Positions 58,388 through 64,000 of a stretch of 64,000 nt of DNA are shown here, piece by piece. Source of the DNA: Rosa chinensis (Eukaryota; Streptophyta; Magnoliopsida; Rosales; Rosaceae); the NCBI RefSeq assembly GCF_002994745.2, contig NC_037089.1, positions 86,886,347 to 86,950,346 on the forward strand, in the 5' to 3' direction. Numbering within the stretch: the stretch's first letter is position 1; each line of letters begins with the position of its first letter. The notes under the pieces were generated by a model. It had not been told where the DNA came from. It searched no databases and worked only from the letters and a program-made list of their open reading frames with translations. Both the position numbers and the translations under genes were made by a program.

Positions 58388-61300
58388 GAAATATAATTTA
58401 ACCGGATACCAAACACATATATGACATTGAGATCATTCACAAGAAACAGCAGGCTTCTCCAATTTGGCATACGAATACGATTGCAGACAACTCCAATAGA
58501 CACAATTTTGGAAAACAGGGATATCAGAAATTTGAAATCAGTGAACTGGGATACCATAGACATGAATGTAAGTTTCTCTAAAAGCCGTCCTAAGGATATT
58601 TGCAACTCAAATGTCATTAGCAAACAAACATACATTTGACGTATAAACAGGAAAGTTTTGCCTCATACTTACTACAACTATTCAACAACAAATACAGATG
58701 AATTCAGGAGATATCAGATCAAATATATTGACATTAGATTCAATAGTCAACACATACTGTAAGTTTCATGTACATTGCTTCTGAAGGTTGCAAGCGTATT
58801 ACGAACTCATTCCTCCCTTGTTTTTTACCTAAACAAACAGATAATAGTCAACAACAATAATATATGAAATTACAAAAATCATCTTGGAACAAGGATCTGC
58901 AGTGTATTAACTATTAATATCCTATGTAGAAATGATCCATATCAGGCGCTCATGAAATCCTACCTTGATGCCAGAGTTTCAAGTAATGGAAGACTAGCAA
59001 GGGCATGAAAACATAAAATTGAATATTCTATACAATTGATTTTTATTTGTCAACATGATAGGATGCAATTGATAGACCAATATGTTGAAAACAAGTCCTT
59101 ACATCTGAATATGTCACCAGGAACATCCTTAAACTGAACCCTTATTTCTGCCTTTCTTGAATTCAATGCCTTTCCGGCCTTTAGTATGAATGGAACACCT
59201 GCAAAAAATGGTGTTGACAGCGAGAACAGAGAAAGGGAATATAGTACTTCAACAAATTTGAATTTTTCAGGGTACTATACCTTCCCATCTTTCATTGTGT
59301 ATACGCAGAACCACAGTTGAAAAAGTGGGAGTGTTTGAGCGGTCAGGAACAGTTGGATCATCTCTATACCCATCATATTGTCCAAGAACAACTTCATCAT
59401 CATTAATTGGAAGTACCGATTGAAGAACCTACATTTTGATTCATTTATCATCAAAATGTACAGCAAGGAACTTATGGAACTCACAGTACATATTATGAAA
59501 GTACATCTGTTATATACTAAGAACACATTTCAGATTGATTCTTTTTCTTCTGTAAACCAGCTAACAAATAAATCGGGAATACACACCTTCACTTTCTCAT
59601 CCCGGATATGCTCAGGTTTAAGGGAAACAGGCTTTTCCATGGCAACCAAACAAAGAACCTGCAGAGGAAAATTGTATAAATAATTTAGCTAAAAAATTTT
59701 TAATTCCTTTTCCTGGTATGGAGGCTAATTGGAAGGAAGTTTGGCGAATGATCTAGTGCATCACAACTAGGAGATGTTGCAACAATAAATATGGTCCACC
59801 AAGTTTCTATAAGCTCTTATCAAAAGCATATGTGAGACTCAAAAAAGACTAGAAGTGAAATAATTGATGCTCAGAGTGATTTTAAAGTGGTTTCTCAAAA
59901 CTAATGAGATGGTTTATTTTACAAGAGGTGGCAAGCTAAATACGTCAAACCTACTCCAAACTAGTATCAAGATCTTACCTGCAATAGATGATTTTGGATA
60001 ATATCGCGGATAATTCTGCAAAGAAACAAATCATAGCTGATTATCAACACTTCTAGTTATATTTCAAACATAAAACCAGAAACATTGACAACAGAGGGAA
60101 TATTCAATAAAATTTATTCCCCAAGCCATCAGGAAATAGGAATTCTGGTAAAACAATTATAAATGAAACATTATTTAGGAAATGGAGGCATTATTTTTCA
60201 TTCAGGATACTTTTGAAAGAACAATTTGGCATATTAGCATTAATGAACCATACCCATATTCATCAAAATATCCACCTCGACCTTCAGTCCCAAAATCCTC
60301 CCTGAACACAATCTGCGAAATAGACAATACATTGTCAATGTTTGGAAGTACCACCAGTAACGTACATTGTCAATGTTCTACCAACACTCAATCATGAACA
60401 CAGAAGGATTCTCACCTGTACATTCTCTATGTTGTCTCGGTTCCAAAGGGGCAAAAAGAATCTATTTGCAAAACGAAGTACCAACTGTAAATTTACATAA
60501 AGAATAAAATAAGCTAATTTCATGGTTAGCAATAACCAGAAACGAACCAAATATAGAGACTGTAACATTACCAAATTCTGCACCAATTCCTTTCCCAAAT
60601 AGTGATCAATACGGTAAATTTGTGATTCATCAAACAAGTGTCCAATCTGATTACTGAGTTTCTCTGCAGATTCCAAATCCTTGCCAAAAGGCTTCTCAAC
60701 AACAATACGAGTCCATCCACCAAGATCAGCTGAAACGATGTAATCAACAATATGTTAATGTTAATCTACAGTAATTTCATTCTGGAACAAGTTAAGGACA
60801 GAATGGATGTATAGAAGGGAAAAAAAAAGTTTATTCAAAATATCTATGCTAAAACACCATGAAAAACTCAAACCAAATAAAATTGGAAAAGGCTTACATT
60901 TATTCATGCAGTAGTTCTTGATCATCCCGCAAACAGAAGGATATACTGATGGAGGAAGTGCAAGATAAAAGAGCCTGCGAGATGTTCCATCTGCACTATT
61001 TTTGGAGACTTCATGCACTGCAATTTCCTTATCAAGCAGCCGAAAACCCTCCTCACCATCATAAGAACCGCTCACATATTTGATCTACAAACAAAATAAA
61101 TTATCAAACTAGTTGAATATCTAACTATCTTAGTATGGATGGAATTATACAAGATGGCAGCATATGGCACTAACCAGTTGCAAAAATTTGGTTACATCTT
61201 CCGACTCCTTGGACGAAGCTCCTTGGATAAGATATCTGCAGTTAGTATCAAGCATCAACATTTATCATTTGATATACCAGTAGGAAAAGAACAGAACATC

Positions 61301-61809
61301 TGCGAAAGAGCGCAAAAAGAATTTCCAACAGTGGAAGCCAGTGGAGCTGTCATACTCGAGAGAAACAAATGTACAAAGATAGGCCAGAAAGCTCACCCAC
61401 GTATGCGGCTTCTTAGCTCATCATCAGAAATCTTAGTCCTTGCATAGCCGAAAATGTGAACTTCATTTGGATTCAGAAACCCCTAAAAGAACAACCGACA
61501 AAAAGCAAAGCCACTTCAGCATATTCAGCTCAATCCTTACGAAACACTAAATTCTAAATCAAATTTAAGAACAATCATGATCAATCATACACAAACTAAC
61601 ACAGCAAAAGACGACGAAGAAGCTGGGGCAAACTAAACCTGCTTAAAAAGGTGGAAGAGTGCAGGAAAAGTCTTCTTCTTGGCAAGATCACCGGATGCGC
61701 CGAGCACGATAATCGACAGAGACCCGTTTTCAAGCACATTATCCACTTCTTTAAAGGAATCGCTTCGAAAATGATCCCTTTTCTCAATTTTCCATGCTCC
61801 TGATCCCAT
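57684..61809 (-). CDS. G6PD: cytosolic glucose-6-phosphate 1-dehydrogenase
   Basis: Fifteen minus exons: 61639-61809, 61397-61482, 61175-61235, 60898-61084, 60572-60729, 60416-60484, 60254-60312, 59979-60015, 59587-59658, 59281-59428, 59103-59198, 58758-58828, 58178-58293, 57937-57982, 57684-57851. All have GT-AG sites and agreeing phases; the sum is 1545 bases, 514 residues. The enzyme oxidises glucose-6-phosphate with NADP+ to 6-phosphogluconolactone, the first step of the oxidative pentose phosphate pathway. Visible motifs are GASGDLAKK (about residues 38-46, dinucleotide binding) and the active-site RIDHYLGKE (about 208-216). It lacks a plastid transit peptide and the length fits cytosolic plant isoforms, so it is the G6PD5/6 type. 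A 5'-UTR intron is likely. No lesion found. Confidence 0.97.
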
Positions 61810-62361
61810 TTCTCTCCACTAATTAGCTCAAAGCCAAGCCTCAGATGCAGCTCCTAATCTGCAATATCAGAGTCGGTCACACAATCACTATCTAGTATCT
61901 ACCTCTATATATAATCACAAAGATTCGCATAATCTTCACTCACTCTCCTCACTACCACTGATCACGCAAATCAATTCATTTTTTAATATCCCTCGTTTTC
62001 GTCGGCCCTCCTATATTTTATTCTACCAACCACCACCAAAAATTTCAACTACCACCGAAACCCCCCCCCCCCCCCCCCAACGAACACAGCTTTGAAAACT
62101 CACTCTTCTCAGTCTTGTCAGTCTCAATCCACCGGAGAATTCAACAAACAAGATCAAAATCGGAGCGAATTATCGGCTCGGATCGAGAACCGAATCGGAA
62201 CTAAGCTATAACTGAAGCGCGATCGAATCGAATGAGATTTGCATGCAACTGAGGAGGAGAAAAGTATAGAGAATAACGAACCGGAATCAGCAGAGCGGAT
62301 CGAATTTCCGGAGTGGAGGATTGAGATTGTGATGGAGGGAAGGGAAGAGAGAGTGGGAGGG

Positions 62362-62393
<32 letters not shown>

Positions 62394-62400
62394 GCCAAGT
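61810..62400 (-). promoter_or_regulatory. G6PD 5' leader with likely UTR intron, poly-C and CT repeat
   Basis: A UTR exon next to the ATG (61810-61858) begins after an AG, and a GT donor at 62280-62281 ends a CT-rich exon (about 62282-62400) with a (CT)n run at 62365-62392 on the transcribed strand. The predicted intron holds 18 C on plus (62061-62078). Confidence 0.5.
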
Positions 62401-63670
62401 CAGAGCTATAGGTAAGCTTTGAAAATGAGGGCGGAGGTATCAGGTGGGAGGTTTGGTGGAAGTTGGGTTTTTTAAGAGCAGCCGCCTAACTTTGACGACG
62501 ACAAATAATCCAATGCGTCAGCGTGTTCGTAATCTGTTGGTGCTCCAAACTTTCGGTTTATTTTTTGTTTTTTACCCCCCATTGGTTTTGGTGCTGACTG
62601 TCGACAGATGAACTGGGAGGTTAATAATTTGTCAATTTTAGCCCTTTATTTATTGGTCATTTATACCTTTAATTAATTAATATTGAATGGAGAATGATGT
62701 AATATATTGAATCATTATTTGTACACTGCCGTTGTATTTTCGTATTTTTGAATCACAAATACAGTATTTGGACAGGTATCCAAAACACTTCGTGAATGTG
62801 TGAAAACAAGCCAAGTATATATCGTGTTAGAGTGGTAGATATGGAAAGAAAACAAAAATTAAGGAAGAGTTATGTGATTTTATATGGAAAAGTGAAGCTG
62901 TAAAGGTGGAGTCCATATATGAACCCACATCACCAACCCGGACACCAAGAGTTGTTTCAGAATTTAATTTCTTATTTTAAAAAATAATCATGGTTCATGA
63001 ATCATGAACTAGATTAAGTAACAAAGAGAAAATTAGAACCCATAATTGCTCAAAGAATTGGCCTGGTTGTTCAAGAAAGACGACATATCCCAGTAACGGG
63101 CCTCCGTCCCTCGTCGATCTCCGAACTTAATTTCTCTGATCATCTTCACTCTTCAACGCATTATAATCAATCGAAAAATATTAGCAGTCCCTCCTAACTT
63201 CTCCCTTATTCTCAACATGATATTATTGATATAGAATAACATAATACGCGCGCGCATGATATTAAAATGTCATGTACATAGTCATCGATAATTAGAATTT
63301 AGATGTCCAGTAGTAAAGAAAAAGATATAACATAATTTATCACTGCAATAATCAGAAGTAGCATGGGAGTTCTCATTTGGTCATTATATAGATCCCAAAT
63401 CAACACGCAACTACACAATAGTCATGCATGCTACGTCTTTCTATAAGAGATCGATGTACGTTTTCCTACACTTCTCAATCCAACAATTTAATGAGCTTTG
63501 ATTCAAATGACGTTCTGCATGATGCTTGAGAACACTATGCGTCGACCACTATTTTTCAATTCCTTGTTGGATGTACCTAGCATTACTCAGTAATTTCTTA
63601 CCCAAATATCTTATAGTTCTGTTTCTTGTGCACGTACTGAGTGCTTTAGCCATGCATCCTTTTAACAACA
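62401..63670. other. G6PD upstream and intergenic
   Basis: AT-rich with no gene recognised. Confidence 0.4.
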
Positions 63671-63677
63671 AGTTTTA

Positions 63678-64000
63678 ACCTTTTTTTTTTTTTTATCAAA
63701 ATGGAATGCATTCATCCTCAATAAAGAACTACATCAAGAAGTATAGTGGCATCATTAAACCCTAAAAAATCAGAGGGAAGAGTACCACACTCCATATCAA
63801 AGACTCAATGACATAACTCACTGACTTAGATAGTCGACTAGAATTGGATTTAGTCAATCTGATGTCATTCTCCATCAATAAGTAGGGAACGACATAGATA
63901 GGCCAGCTCTGGCCACACAATGGGCAGCCTTATTACACTCTCTAGGGACATAACCCCAACTACAAGACTGAAAATGACTCAAAAGAACCTTGGCTTCCTC
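63678..64000 (-). mobile_element. LINE 3' end with RNase H-like domain
   Basis: On the minus strand, coming in from the window edge, the frame reads LLSHFQSCSWGYVPRECNKA then AHCVARAGLSMSFPTY and a stop at about 63882. This is the C-terminus of the RNase H-like domain found at the end of plant LINE polyproteins (motif NKAAH.LAR). About 180 bases of 3' UTR follow, then poly(A) (T run at 63679-63694 on plus). The element continues outside the window. Confidence 0.85.

Noticed and set aside
58381..58639. Frames on both strands in G6PD intron 12
   Set aside because: Intronic; exon borders at 58293 and 58758 are firm.
62201..62398. 65-residue Ser/Leu-rich frame (MASLSLSLSL)
   Set aside because: Comes from the CT repeat in the G6PD leader; no conservation expected.

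Overview
The window is nuclear DNA of a flowering plant, almost certainly a eudicot. It is AT-rich, its genes carry many short GT-AG introns, and it is loaded with Ty1/copia, LINE, CACTA and MITE-type elements. The family cannot be fixed from the sequence alone. The set ATP12-like gene, cystinosin-like gene and cytosolic glucose-6-phosphate dehydrogenase (G6PD) recalls a cluster on Arabidopsis chromosome 5 (AT5G40660, AT5G40670, AT5G40760, from memory), so the backbone is probably an old syntenic block now invaded by repeats and local duplications.

Layout. 1-2131: minus-strand copia fragment. 2341-5850: two decayed C2H2 zinc-finger paralogs, one split by a solo LTR, with a 1.06 kb LINE-like insertion between them. 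7637-10290: F-box gene SKIP14, copy A (minus). 12194-14145: intact six-exon DUF1517 plastid protein gene (plus). 16520-18493: ATP12-like mitochondrial F1-ATPase assembly gene with an 8-base insertion. 19187-19258: tRNA-Glu(UUC). 19869-22140: eight-exon cystinosin-like gene lacking one base, followed by a partial copy (22674-23878), a decayed RING exon (24569-24781) and a copia derivative without its central pol region (24803-27936). 29536-34012: copia element with both LTRs and a target duplication, sitting in a relic of ATP12 intron 1. 34130-43324: repeat territory with long hairpins, a direct duplication carrying ATP12 exon 1 debris, and a CACTA end. 43369-43689: small gene with an in-frame TAG. 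44843-49400: LTR remains, an unidentified exon-like block, a tandem tRNA-like array and a 187-base tandem repeat. 49958-51080: third, ruined cystinosin copy. 52536-61809: G6PD complex. 63680-64000: 3' end of a LINE.

The most informative structure is at 52.5-58.4 kb. A second SKIP14 copy (B), nearly identical to copy A 46 kb away, lies between two 1.05 kb direct repeats of the 3' end of G6PD. Copy B has lost its Cys-rich C-terminus and gained a short novel tail at a patchwork junction. The complete 15-exon G6PD gene (514 codons) lies just beyond and looks intact. Copy A carries a 133-base MITE that copy B lacks, which orders the events.

The genes do not form a pathway. G6PD (cytosolic NADPH supply), SKIP14 (SCF ubiquitin ligase adaptor), DUF1517 protein (thylakoid), ATP12 (mitochondria) and cystinosin (vacuole/lysosome) are ordinary housekeeping plant genes. 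I found no CRISPR array, operon or clearly new multi-gene system. The unusual biology here is genome rearrangement: gene-tail duplications, chimeric ends and nested insertions.
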